Positions 7,495 to 14,949 of a DNA stretch of 28,491 nucleotides are shown here, in pieces; within the stretch, counting starts at the first letter, position 1; every line of letters starts with the position of its first letter. This stretch comes from an uncultured Planctomycetales bacterium. Lineage in GTDB: Bacteria > Planctomycetota > Planctomycetia > Pirellulales > S012-138. Under the pieces are notes generated by a model. The model did no database searches. It was not told the origin of the DNA and saw only the letters and a list, made by a program, of their open reading frames with translations. A program made the translations under genes and the position numbers. The stretch spans positions 1-28,491 of the forward strand of contig CALJLD010000114.1 in NCBI GenBank assembly GCA_937982665.1, given 5' to 3'.

Positions 7495-8673
7495 TCAACT
7501 GCCCACTGCGACGGCGGTCTGGGGCGTCAGCAATCGCTCATAGATCTTCAAAGTCCGTGTCGCCACGGAATGCCAGGAGAAGCGGTCTTCCACTTTCTGG
7601 CGAGCGCGCTCACCCATCGTGCGCCGCAATGTGTGATCCTTGACCAGCCGGACAATCGCGTCCGCCAGTTGCACCGGGTTGCCATGATCGACCAACAGTC
7701 CATCGTCACCATTGGCAATCAAATCGGGAATGCCGCCAATCCGCGTGCCCACAATCGGCGTTCCGCTGGCCATGGACTCCAGTCCGGAAATGCTCGTGGC
7801 TTCCTTTAGCGAAGGCAGCACGGAAATATCGGCTGCGGCGAAGAGTTCCGGCATCTGTTCGTTGGGGACTTCGCCCAGGATGCGCGCACGTTTGCCGAGC
7901 TCACTTCCGCCGAAGGCTTCCAACGTTTCCTTTTCGTAGTCATCGCGCGGAGGCTGGCGATTACCGGCGAACACCACTTCAACCTGCGCAGAATCGCCAT
8001 CAAGACTCGCCTCGATGTATCGCAGGCAATGAGCGAAGTCCAAGATGCCGGCGACCGGAACGCAACGTTTCGCGCACAGAACAATCACGGCATCTTCCGC
8101 AATTCCCAGGCGTTTTCTCAACGCGGCGCTGTGACTCGTTGATGGTTGGTAGCGGTCCGCGTCAACGCCATTGTTGATGTACGTGACTTGTTCCCGCGCA
8201 ATGCCCAACTCAAGCGTGCGGTTGCGCAACAAATCGCTGGCCGTGATGATGTGCCCAAACTGAGCGAAACGCTTGACCCACTTCTCTGTCTTGCCGGCGG
8301 CGCAATCCTGGAGGAAAAGCGAAGTGTGATTGGTGAAAACCTTCTGCACCGGGTAGTCAATAAACCAAGGATGATCCCAATGGCTGTGGACAATCAAGTC
8401 GCCCGATTGAATCACGTCATCGCCAAACGCTTCGGCCACCTGGCGACGGCAAAACGTCTGGTATCGCCCCCAGGTGTAGCCGGTTGGCAGCCGCAGCACC
8501 GTCACGCCGCGCTCTTCCTGCAAAGAAGGCGTTGAGTTGTCTCCGGCCCTGGTGACAACCACAACATTTGCGCCCAACTTCGTCAGCCCGTGACTGATCC
8601 CGTGAACGGCGGAAGCCACCCCGCCAATGTTAGGAAAGTAATCATCACTGAATTGAAGTATATGAAGTGTCAT
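7495..8673 (-). CDS. GT4-family glycosyltransferase
   Basis: The 392-residue GT-B retaining glycosyltransferase starts with the typical ILQFSDDYFPNIGGVASAV acceptor-domain motif (Gly-rich loop) and ends with the nucleotide-sugar binding E-x7-E segment EATSISGLESMASGTPIVG (about 290-308) and DGLLVDHGNPVQLADAI. A catalytic-type His is seen in HSHWDHPWF. It is the last gene of the wzm-wzt operon, 56 nt after the GT2 gene. It probably adds a sugar to the exported glycan at the cytoplasmic face of the inner membrane. Donor and linkage cannot be inferred. Confidence 0.88.
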   Translation of the reverse strand: MTLHILQFSDDYFPNIGGVASAVHGISHGLTKLGANVVVVTRAGDNSTPSLQEERGVTVLRLPTGYTWGRYQTFCRRQVAEAFGDDVIQSGDLIVHSHWDHPWFIDYPVQKVFTNHTSLFLQDCAAGKTEKWVKRFAQFGHIITASDLLRNRTLELGIAREQVTYINNGVDADRYQPSTSHSAALRKRLGIAEDAVIVLCAKRCVPVAGILDFAHCLRYIEASLDGDSAQVEVVFAGNRQPPRDDYEKETLEAFGGSELGKRARILGEVPNEQMPELFAAADISVLPSLKEATSISGLESMASGTPIVGTRIGGIPDLIANGDDGLLVDHGNPVQLADAIVRLVKDHTLRRTMGERARQKVEDRFSWHSVATRTLKIYERLLTPQTAVAVGS

Positions 8674-8729
8674 CGCGAAGTCCGTCAGGCGATAGTTTTT
8701 TTTGAGACAGGAGTGCTCTCAGAGCCGCA

Positions 8730-9701
8730 TCACACATTGCCCGTCACGCGCTTCCACACACCGCGCGGAGCCCGGGCAAGTCGTTGACGAAACGGTGCCG
8801 TTCTGCGCATGAACAAGCGACCCAATTGCAAAGGATTGTGCCAGTTCTGCTGCATGAAGAGTCGTGTGTATTTGCGTTTTGCCTCCGCACAGTCATAGGC
8901 CATGGCGGTTTCAATCCAGGACAAATACAAGTCCGATTCCGAACGCGGATAGGCGAACTCGCGAATCTGAACTTTCGCTGGATCTTTGCCTGTGCGGCGA
9001 TACGCGGCTTCCAAAATCTTCCGTTTGTTTTCCGTGCCAAAACCCGGCGTGGAGAGGGCGGTTGTACTTGTTACATGCCGACGAAACTCAACCAGCACCT
9101 GCGCAATGTTCGCCAGGCGGCCGTGCTCGGAAAGTTTGAGATACAAATCCAAGTCTTCCGCCGTCGTCAGGCGATCATCATACCCGCCCACCTGATCAAA
9201 AGCCGCTTTGCGAAAGATGGCCGCGGTGTGCACGATGGCCGAGCCCCGACCCCAGTTGAGTTGCTCCACAATGCCGTCATGCTCGCAGCGCGTTTTCAAC
9301 AATCCAATCTCAAGTCCGTCCGGATCAACTTGCATTGCCTGGCCGCTGGAGATCAGGCAGTCCGGATTGTCATTCATGAATTGAAGTTGCGTTTCCAGCC
9401 GATGCGGAAGCGCCACATCATCCGAGTCCAAATTGGCGACAAGGCTGGCTTGCGCCTGAGCCACGGCAAAGTTGCGAGTTGGACTCAGCCCATGGTTGTC
9501 TCGCAAGAAGATTCGCAAGCGAGCGTCGGAACCGTCATAGCCTTTTAGGACTTCTCTTGTGGGTTCGTCAGAACCATCATCCACAACGATTAGCTCAATA
9601 TCGGCCAACGTCTGCCCAAGGATGCTCTCAATGGCCGCCCCCACATAGGCATGCGTGTTGTGAACAGGCATCACCACTGAGATGGCCGGGCTTTGACTCA
9701 T
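8730..9701 (-). CDS. GT2-family glycosyltransferase
   Basis: The 323-residue protein opens with the GT-A fold signature SVVMPVHNTHAYVGAAIESI, then IELIVVDDGSDEPT (DDGS at 41-44) and the metal-binding DSDD (92-95) in VANLDSDDVALPHR. The middle contains GGYDDRLTTAEDLDLYLKL, the usual acceptor-site ED region. There is no membrane segment, so it acts from the cytoplasm. Its start is 11 nt after the stop of the sulfotransferase/methyltransferase fusion, so the two are co-transcribed. It is presumed to help elongate the polysaccharide exported by the Wzm/Wzt pair. Confidence 0.9.
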   Translation of the reverse strand: MSQSPAISVVMPVHNTHAYVGAAIESILGQTLADIELIVVDDGSDEPTREVLKGYDGSDARLRIFLRDNHGLSPTRNFAVAQAQASLVANLDSDDVALPHRLETQLQFMNDNPDCLISSGQAMQVDPDGLEIGLLKTRCEHDGIVEQLNWGRGSAIVHTAAIFRKAAFDQVGGYDDRLTTAEDLDLYLKLSEHGRLANIAQVLVEFRRHVTSTTALSTPGFGTENKRKILEAAYRRTGKDPAKVQIREFAYPRSESDLYLSWIETAMAYDCAEAKRKYTRLFMQQNWHNPLQLGRLFMRRTAPFRQRLARAPRGVWKRVTGNV

Positions 9702-9712
9702 CGTTCCCGCTC

Positions 9713-11131
9713 CTAGCAGTGAGACGCAACGGCTGAGCAGCGGTTGATGTCATCCAGCGAAACACTCGAAGCGTCCGACCATTTGAGGTTCATGCTGCGA
9801 CAGACATAGCGGGCGTACTGCTCGTAGTCGGCCTTGTGGACATCATCCAGAATGACCAGCGAATTCTCGTGCATCGTCTTGGAGAGCACAAAGCGAAGTT
9901 CCGCAATTCGCGTGGCCATGCTGCCCATGTCATACAGCACCAGATCAAACTTTCCGTGCTGGCTGACGTTCTGCTTGAATTCGTTCCACTCGTGCAAGTG
10001 ATCGTGTGAAAGCCCTCGATCTTTCAACCACTGCACGGTTTTTTGCTGCCACTGCTTGTCGTCATCAATCGAATAGACCGTTCCTCCGCCTGCCTCCGCG
10101 GCGTACTTGCGAAGAACATACGAACTGAACCCGGATCCGAGATCGAGCATCCGTTGCGGTCGCCAAACTCGGCACAGCGCCAACATGAATGACGCCAACT
10201 CCAAAGAAACAGCCATGTCGGGCGTGGAAACATCGCGCAAATATGTGGCGTGTTCGCCGCGGAGGTCTTCCGTGGCTTGCTTGATCGGCAGCGAATCGAA
10301 ATCGATGTTCCGCTGCTTGAGCACATCGCGCAAGCTCTGCTGTTCCCGCGTACGGCGGAGCTTTGTGCCAGCCTCCACTTGCGCTTCAACCTGCTTTTCC
10401 TGCTCTTGAATTGTTGACTCGGCCAGTCCGTTTTCACCGTTGGGGAAGTGAGCTTTGCGGTTCGTTGACGTCTTCAGGCGATGTTGCCATACCGGCCAGG
10501 AAAAGCGCGAAGGCCGCTTCAAACTCAGACCATAGGCAAGATCACGAAATCCGTGCCAGGTGCGGAGTTTGTCGAGCGAAACCCGCGGGATCGACTTACC
10601 GAAGCGACGGAGGAATTCGCGGTAGCATTCGGTCCGCCGCGATGTCTCCAACGTGTACCAATAGCAAAGCTGGTAATCGCTGAGTTCTTCCCAATCGGAA
10701 ATCGGCAGCACGTCCGGATCATTCGGTGACAACAAATACTTACGGCCATTCTCGGTTCGCTCCGGAATGGTGCCAATCCGCAACAGGCTTTTGGCGACAT
10801 CCCGTTGTTCACGACTGAGAAAGATGACGTCCGGCAGAATCCCCAACTCAAACAGCGGTTCAAAGAACCCTTTGCCGAACAGATGGCTGGTCTCAACGTA
10901 CGTTTGCGCGCGAGTCTCCTGAATCGCAGGCAGCTTGCGTTCGCGCAAGAATTCCACAGCGACGTTCGGATCGCGTTGCGCATCGCGCATGACTTCAACA
11001 AAGTCGGGCGTCGGTTCGTGTTCGCTGTGAACAGCATCCAACCGCCCCAAAATCTTTGAGAGAAAGTCTGTTCCGCACCGACCCGTTGAGACGGTGAAGA
11101 TCATCCGCGGCAGTTCTGCTTCTCCAATCAT
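9713..11131 (-). CDS. Sulfotransferase / SAM methyltransferase fusion protein
   Basis: A single uninterrupted 472-residue frame carries two enzymes. Residues about 8-200 are a PAPS sulfotransferase: FTVSTGRCGTDFLSK (5'-phosphosulfate loop, 12-26) and VIFLSREQRDVAKSL (3'-phosphate motif, 102-116). A charged, probably helical linker covers about 236-275 (Glu/Gln/Arg-rich, heptad-like). Residues about 295-472 are a class I methyltransferase resembling the Methyltransf_24 group: MLDLGSGFSSYVL (328-340), SIDDD (354-358), FDLVLYDMGS (395-404) and LVILDDVHKADYEQY (425-439). The ATG overlaps the wzt stop as ATGA (11128-11131), so synthesis is coupled to the transporter ATPase. The position, double activity and helical linker recall chain-terminating enzymes such as WbdD (methyltransferase-kinase-coiled coil) of ABC-exported O antigens. 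The capping role is inference; simple glycan decoration is the alternative. Confidence 0.88.
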   Translation of the reverse strand: MIGEAELPRMIFTVSTGRCGTDFLSKILGRLDAVHSEHEPTPDFVEVMRDAQRDPNVAVEFLRERKLPAIQETRAQTYVETSHLFGKGFFEPLFELGILPDVIFLSREQRDVAKSLLRIGTIPERTENGRKYLLSPNDPDVLPISDWEELSDYQLCYWYTLETSRRTECYREFLRRFGKSIPRVSLDKLRTWHGFRDLAYGLSLKRPSRFSWPVWQHRLKTSTNRKAHFPNGENGLAESTIQEQEKQVEAQVEAGTKLRRTREQQSLRDVLKQRNIDFDSLPIKQATEDLRGEHATYLRDVSTPDMAVSLELASFMLALCRVWRPQRMLDLGSGFSSYVLRKYAAEAGGGTVYSIDDDKQWQQKTVQWLKDRGLSHDHLHEWNEFKQNVSQHGKFDLVLYDMGSMATRIAELRFVLSKTMHENSLVILDDVHKADYEQYARYVCRSMNLKWSDASSVSLDDINRCSAVASHC

Positions 11132-12402
11132 CTGGCTTGCTCAACCTTTTCCTTCGCGTACTCAGTATCCCACGTGCAGGGAAAAAATGTCGTGAATCCC
11201 ATTTCGCGCGGTGGCAGCTTCCCTGTTGGATAAACGCGAGAGGGTGTGATTTCAAACTGCAAGGCGTTTTCGACAAAGTCGAGTTGATCGTTGGTGTCCG
11301 AGATGCCAACGTTGATCACGTAATTGCCGGGCACGAGATTCAAGCTCGGCAGCTGCAAGACGATTCTCCCAGGCTCTTCCACGGTGGGAATCTCGCCAAG
11401 TGTTTCCCGCGTGATGCACCGCGTGATCTTCTGCCCGTTGAGTGTTTCAAAACCAATGCCAAAGCTCGGCGAATTGACGACCGCTCCAGGCTCCATGTCA
11501 AACTCGAGCTCGAAACTGCATTCGCTTCCCGCGGGCAGCGATGCGGACACGTCGCCCAAGTGGTTGCGAATGCGGATGTTGGTCGCCCAAATCTTCTTTC
11601 GCTTTCTTTCCCTGGCGCCCAGATCAACTTCGCCATCAGGCGCCATGCCAGAGGCCATGTACTTGTCGATCGTTTCCGCAGCGGGACCATCCGCAATCAA
11701 TCGCCCATCTTCCAAAAGCAAGCAACGATCACACAGCGACTCGATCACGCCGAGCGAATGACTGACGAACAGCACAGTTCGCCCGCCACGTGCGACATCG
11801 TGAACGCGCTGCACGCACTTCTTTTGGAAGGCCGCATCGCCAACAGCAAGCACTTCATCAACCAGCAGAATCTCCGGCTGCAAATGCGCGGCCACGGCAA
11901 ATCCCAAGCGGACGGTCATGCCGCTGGAATAACGTTTGACTGGAGTATCCAGGAACCGCTCAACGCCGGAGAAATCGACAATCGCGTCAAACTGGTTTTT
12001 GATCTCCCGTTTGGACATTCCGAGGATAGCGCCGCTGAGAAAGATGTTCTCGCGGCCTGTCAATTCCGGATGGAAACCGGTTCCCACTTCCAGCAGGCTG
12101 CCAACTCTGCCGTTGATCCGAACGCGGCCAGTCGTGGGAAAAGTGATGCGGCTCAGCACTCGCAGCAATGTGGACTTGCCAGCACCATTGCGACCAATCA
12201 CGCCCACAACTTGCCCATGCGGAATCTCAAACGAGATATCCCGCAGCGCGGAGAATTCTTCCTTCTTGCTGCGCTGGAACTTGCCAATGCGGCGGATGAA
12301 GTTCGCCAGGTCATCGCGCAGCGTGCGATAGTGCCTCGACGAAACTGCGCCGATGCGATACGTCTTGGACAAGTTGTCGACAACAATCGCGGCCGAACTC
12401 AT
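11128..12402 (-). CDS. wzt: Polysaccharide ABC transporter ATPase with C-terminal glycan-binding domain (Wzt-like)
   Basis: The 424-residue protein energises export of a lipid-linked polysaccharide across the inner membrane. The nucleotide-binding domain is intact: Walker A GRNGAGKST (70-78), the Wzt-typical EVGTGFHPELTGREN (105-119), signature YSSGM (158-162), Walker B ILLVDEVLAVGD (178-189) and H-loop His215. After residue 260 an extra beta-rich domain of about 155 residues matches the Wzt C-terminal layout (PF14524-like), which in E. coli O8/O9a recognises the capped non-reducing end of the glycan. Its presence suggests an exporter that checks a terminal modification. It follows the permease gene by 19 nt and overlaps the next gene by 4 nt. 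Confidence 0.93.
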   Translation of the reverse strand: MSSAAIVVDNLSKTYRIGAVSSRHYRTLRDDLANFIRRIGKFQRSKKEEFSALRDISFEIPHGQVVGVIGRNGAGKSTLLRVLSRITFPTTGRVRINGRVGSLLEVGTGFHPELTGRENIFLSGAILGMSKREIKNQFDAIVDFSGVERFLDTPVKRYSSGMTVRLGFAVAAHLQPEILLVDEVLAVGDAAFQKKCVQRVHDVARGGRTVLFVSHSLGVIESLCDRCLLLEDGRLIADGPAAETIDKYMASGMAPDGEVDLGARERKRKKIWATNIRIRNHLGDVSASLPAGSECSFELEFDMEPGAVVNSPSFGIGFETLNGQKITRCITRETLGEIPTVEEPGRIVLQLPSLNLVPGNYVINVGISDTNDQLDFVENALQFEITPSRVYPTGKLPPREMGFTTFFPCTWDTEYAKEKVEQAR

Positions 12403-12421
12403 TTGTATGACTACATCACAA

Positions 12422-13261
12422 TCAAATCACATCAGCGAAGCTTCTCTCGACATAGCGAAAGTAAATGCTGCTGACGATCAACAAAACAACGGTGGCCAGT
12501 CCATGCACCGCCAGGAAAGACCAGGGAATCACTTCGCCAAGCACGGCCGCGCGAAACGCTGACACATACGTCGCCATAGGGTTGAGCACAACATGCCACG
12601 CGTTCCAGTCCGGCGTGGCGTCAAGCAGGTAGATAGCCGGAGTGGCAAACATCCACACTTGAATGATGAACGGAAACACGTGCCGCAGGTCTCGATACTT
12701 GACGCTCATGCCAGCGGTGGCGATCCCAACTGCGGCGGCGAAGAGGATCGCCAACACAACAGGGATGATGGCCAGAATAATTGTCCAGGCGAACCCGCTT
12801 GTTGAGAAGAAGACCAAGGCAATGCCCAACAGCACGCAACTGATCAGGAAGTCGACGATCGACGGGCCAATTGACGCTAACGGCAACATAATCCGCGGGA
12901 AGTAAACTTTGGTTACCAACCGTTCCGAGGCCACGACGCTGTTGCTGGCTGTCGCCACTGCCGTGCTGAACAACAGCCACGGCAGCAGTCCGCACAACAC
13001 AAACAATGAGTAACCGCTCTTCGTTTCTGCCCCCGTCCGACTTCCAAAGACGATTGTAAAAATCGCCATCATGATCAGTGGCTTGAAGACAGCCCAACCT
13101 GCCCCCAGCAGCGTTTGCTTGTAGCGAACTTTGATATCGCGCCAGGTCAAGAAGTACAGCAGCCCTCGATGTCGCCAGACTTCGGCGACAGGCAGCATGT
13201 CTCTTCGACTTTGCGCGCCAAACTCGACCGAATGATCGGGGCGCGTCACGGCTTGGGACAT
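12422..13261 (-). CDS. wzm: Polysaccharide ABC transporter permease (Wzm-like)
   Basis: The 279-residue integral membrane protein is of the ABC-2 permease type. About six hydrophobic segments are visible after an N-terminal amphipathic stretch, LLYFLTWRDIKVRYKQTLLG, typical of Wzm/TagG/RfbA proteins. The conserved region KYRDLRHVFPFIIQVWMFATPAIY lies in the C-terminal half. With the Wzt-like ATPase it forms the heterotetrameric exporter. It is the first gene of the five-gene leftward operon. The ATG at 13261 has no clear Shine-Dalgarno sequence. The upstream 260 nt should hold the operon promoter, but no strong -10/-35 pair was seen. Confidence 0.93.
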   Translation of the reverse strand: MSQAVTRPDHSVEFGAQSRRDMLPVAEVWRHRGLLYFLTWRDIKVRYKQTLLGAGWAVFKPLIMMAIFTIVFGSRTGAETKSGYSLFVLCGLLPWLLFSTAVATASNSVVASERLVTKVYFPRIMLPLASIGPSIVDFLISCVLLGIALVFFSTSGFAWTIILAIIPVVLAILFAAAVGIATAGMSVKYRDLRHVFPFIIQVWMFATPAIYLLDATPDWNAWHVVLNPMATYVSAFRAAVLGEVIPWSFLAVHGLATVVLLIVSSIYFRYVERSFADVI

Positions 13262-13521
13262 TAAGTTAACCCGGCGGCTGGGCGCTATGACTCTGGAAAG
13301 TGACTCAGAACAAAGAACTGAGATGTACGAAATGAGGTGAGAAGGCGGAAAACGCCGCGTTCCACAGCGATCATGATCCCTTTGCGGATTGGCCTTGGCA
13401 AGGGGCAGGAATTGCTCCGGGGCGGCACCGGGGCCATCTGGTGGGCACAGCGATAATCATGCCTCGGTCGGGGGTGCTAGGAGGTGGCTTACTGCTCCTG
13501 CCCATTCACAGGTCCGAACAT
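13262..13521. other. Intergenic region upstream of the wzm-wzt operon
   Basis: No gene is seen. The region holds a 10-bp palindrome GATCATGATC (13369-13378), a short hairpin GGCG-gaaaa-CGCC (13344-13356) and a 5-bp hairpin formed by CTCAG and CTGAG near 13303-13321. These are candidate regulatory or structural elements for the operon starting at 13261, or the 3' end of the sulfotransferase transcript. None is diagnostic. Confidence 0.35.
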
Positions 13522-14274
13522 CTACTCAATCAACTTGTATCCATATTCACGCATCAGTTCGCGATCAACCAACGAGTTGATTTTTTCGATCGCCTGAGGG
13601 GAGAGTTTGTCACGCCATTTCTCGTTCACGTAATAGTCGCGGTAGTAGTCGGTGTCTTTGGACCAGTCCTTGGTCGAACGCTCGAAGTTGACGAATTGCT
13701 CGCTCCGCTTGGGGATTCTGAACTCCCCGGCAATGCGGTCAATCGCCGCTTCCGGCTCAACAAAGATCGATTCCGTCGTCAGCCGGACGCAGGGCAAAGC
13801 CTTGGCCAGGGCCAGGTATGACGCATTCTTGAGATTCCAAAGTTCCATGGGACTCTTGAGCACACGGCGATTGAGATTGCCGCGTCCAATGGTTTGCCAG
13901 GACATCGATACGAAATCGTCAAACGAAATGTCCGGATCCACCTGCAAGCTGTAAGGCCGGCGATGCAGCGAAAGCAGCCACGAGTACGGGTTCTTGGTGA
14001 TCGTGACGAATCCGACATCGCCATTGCGGACAAACCGGTACCGCCGTAACTCGTCCACTGACTTGACGCACATATGTTTCCAGCCAAGGTTGCGGCCAAA
14101 AGTCGCCGCGAAGTACCAGTCGCGGATTCTCTCGTCGCCAGGCAGGCGTTCTTGCAGCCGCAGGACAAACCGCGGCACCACCCCCCGCAGTTGGGGGGCG
14201 TCCAAGTTCAACTCGATCAACTTGCTCAAGTAGTTGGTATTGGTGTTTCTTTCGCCGTAAAGCTTGATCCACAT
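13522..14274 (-). CDS. Sulfotransferase-like P-loop protein
   Basis: The 250-residue protein starts almost directly with the nucleotide-binding loop YGERNTNTNYLSKL (6-19), an atypical form of the PAPS 5'-phosphosulfate loop. The 3'-phosphate motif follows as FVTITKNPYSWLLSLHRRPY (89-108). The remaining sequence is rich in Trp, Tyr and Arg, like carbohydrate sulfotransferases. No signal peptide or membrane segment is seen, so it should act in the cytoplasm. It lies 260 nt upstream of wzm on the same strand with its own possible promoter, so it may be a separate unit serving the same glycan. The family call rests on the two motifs; a P-loop kinase of another kind cannot be excluded. Confidence 0.7.
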   Translation of the reverse strand: MWIKLYGERNTNTNYLSKLIELNLDAPQLRGVVPRFVLRLQERLPGDERIRDWYFAATFGRNLGWKHMCVKSVDELRRYRFVRNGDVGFVTITKNPYSWLLSLHRRPYSLQVDPDISFDDFVSMSWQTIGRGNLNRRVLKSPMELWNLKNASYLALAKALPCVRLTTESIFVEPEAAIDRIAGEFRIPKRSEQFVNFERSTKDWSKDTDYYRDYYVNEKWRDKLSPQAIEKINSLVDRELMREYGYKLIE

Positions 14275-14314
14275 ATCAAAACTAAGGGTCTATGAAATCC
14301 TGCGCAATGGAACG

Positions 14315-14365
14315 TCTTGCACAGTAGAAAATCTTGCACAGTAGAAAATCTTGCACAGAAGAAAA
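14315..14365. repeat. Three tandem copies of a 17-bp repeat
   Basis: The unit TCTTGCACAGTAGAAAA occurs at 14315-14331 and 14332-14348 without change, and at 14349-14365 with one T-to-A change. A truncated fourth start (TCTGCA) follows. The array begins 40 nt upstream of the sulfotransferase-like start (14274) and lies between that start and a TATAAT sequence, so it would be transcribed as the 5' leader or bound by a protein. Confidence 0.85.
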
Positions 14366-14383
14366 TCTGCAACGAGGAGCGGC

Positions 14384-14389
14384 ATTATA
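14384..14389 (-). promoter_or_regulatory. Possible -10 element for the sulfotransferase-like gene
   Basis: A perfect TATAAT reads on the minus strand at 14389-14384, 110 nt upstream of the ATG at 14274. The hexamer 17 nt further upstream (GTCGAA) is a poor -35, so the promoter call depends on the -10 and on position alone. Confidence 0.3.
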
Positions 14390-14517
14390 CTCCCGCGGCG
14401 GTGGCGTTCGACTCCCCGGCGATTCTCCCTACAAGTCGTTGCTTTCGGTAAGTGTTGTTACGGCTTGCATTTGGACCCGGCAGGCTCCTTGCATTTGCGT
14501 CAAAACAAACCGTTCGG

Positions 14518-14549
14518 TGAGCGAATGATTCGTTGAGCGAACGATTCCA
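14518..14549. repeat. Two-copy 16-bp direct repeat
   Basis: TGAGCGAATGATTCGT is followed immediately by TGAGCGAACGATTCCA. The first 13 bases differ at one position. The function is unknown; it may be a small tandem duplication or a binding site pair. Confidence 0.55.
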
Positions 14550-14798
14550 ACGCCGTTTCTGCGCTCCGTTGCAGACAGTTGAGACCGATTCCTGAGGCGA
14601 AAAACCGTTTCGTGCGATAAGTATCTGGCCGAGTTGCCCAAAGTGGTGATGCATGTGTTGCCTCCTGTGATGGCTTGGCAAGCGCGCTACGCAGACAACT
14701 TCGGCAACCGTTCCGACTGGGCGAGGATTCTGCAAAGATCGCGCCGGCGCGAATCCGAATTTGACGCGAAGTTTCAGGCCATGCCCGAACAAGCGAGG

Positions 14799-14828
14799 AG
14801 CATCCCCGTTCGCGGGAATGACGATGCT
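14799..14828. repeat. REP-like nested hairpin
   Basis: Outer arms AGCATC/GATGCT (14799-14804 and 14823-14828) enclose inner arms CCCG/CGGG around a TTCG loop (14805-14816). The minus strand reads TCATTCCCGCGAACGGGG, which looks like the CATTCCCGCG-type intergenic palindromes scattered in many bacterial genomes. Confidence 0.5.
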
Positions 14829-14873
14829 GCGCAATCCGATCTCAATGCACAGGTGCCGTGGGCCTCTTGCTGC

Positions 14874-14897
14874 GCCAAGTTTGCGAGCAAACTTGGC
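14874..14897. repeat. Perfect 24-nt inverted repeat downstream of the GTPase gene
   Basis: GCCAAGTTTGC and GCAAACTTGGC form an 11-bp perfect stem with a 2-nt loop, 52 nt past the GTPase stop on the minus strand. No T tract follows in either direction. It could be a dyad operator, an mRNA-stabilising hairpin or a dispersed repeat. Confidence 0.7.
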
Positions 14898-14949
14898 TAC
14901 CCGTGGTGATGAACAGTGCCCGGTTGGGAGGTGGCCGCTGGCGGTTGAA

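Larger units (their letters stand above)
14275..14949. other. 675-nt region without a gene, rich in repeats and hairpins
   Basis: No reading frame on either strand here shows a known domain or convincing start. The region contains, from left to right: the 17-bp tandem repeat (14315-14365), a TATAAT on the minus strand, a duplicated 16-nt unit beginning TGAGCGAA (14518-14533 and 14534-14549, two mismatches), a nested hairpin with a TTCG loop (14799-14828) and a perfect 24-nt inverted repeat (14874-14897). It lies between the GTPase 3' end and the sulfotransferase-like gene 5' end. Confidence 0.6.

Noticed and set aside
9713..11131. Two separate genes (sulfotransferase and methyltransferase) joined by a sequencing error
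   Set aside because: The frame is open throughout, and the linker is helical and charged with no internal stop or strong start. A natural fusion is simpler, though an error cannot be fully excluded.
11137..12474. 445-residue plus-strand frame opposite wzt
   Set aside because: It mirrors the wzt gene, and its translation shows no family features. The minus strand has all ABC motifs.
14385..14834. 149-residue minus-strand and 91-residue plus-strand frames in the gene-poor region
   Set aside because: They have no domains, no ribosome binding site and skewed composition, and they overlap repeats and hairpins. The region is better explained as non-coding.
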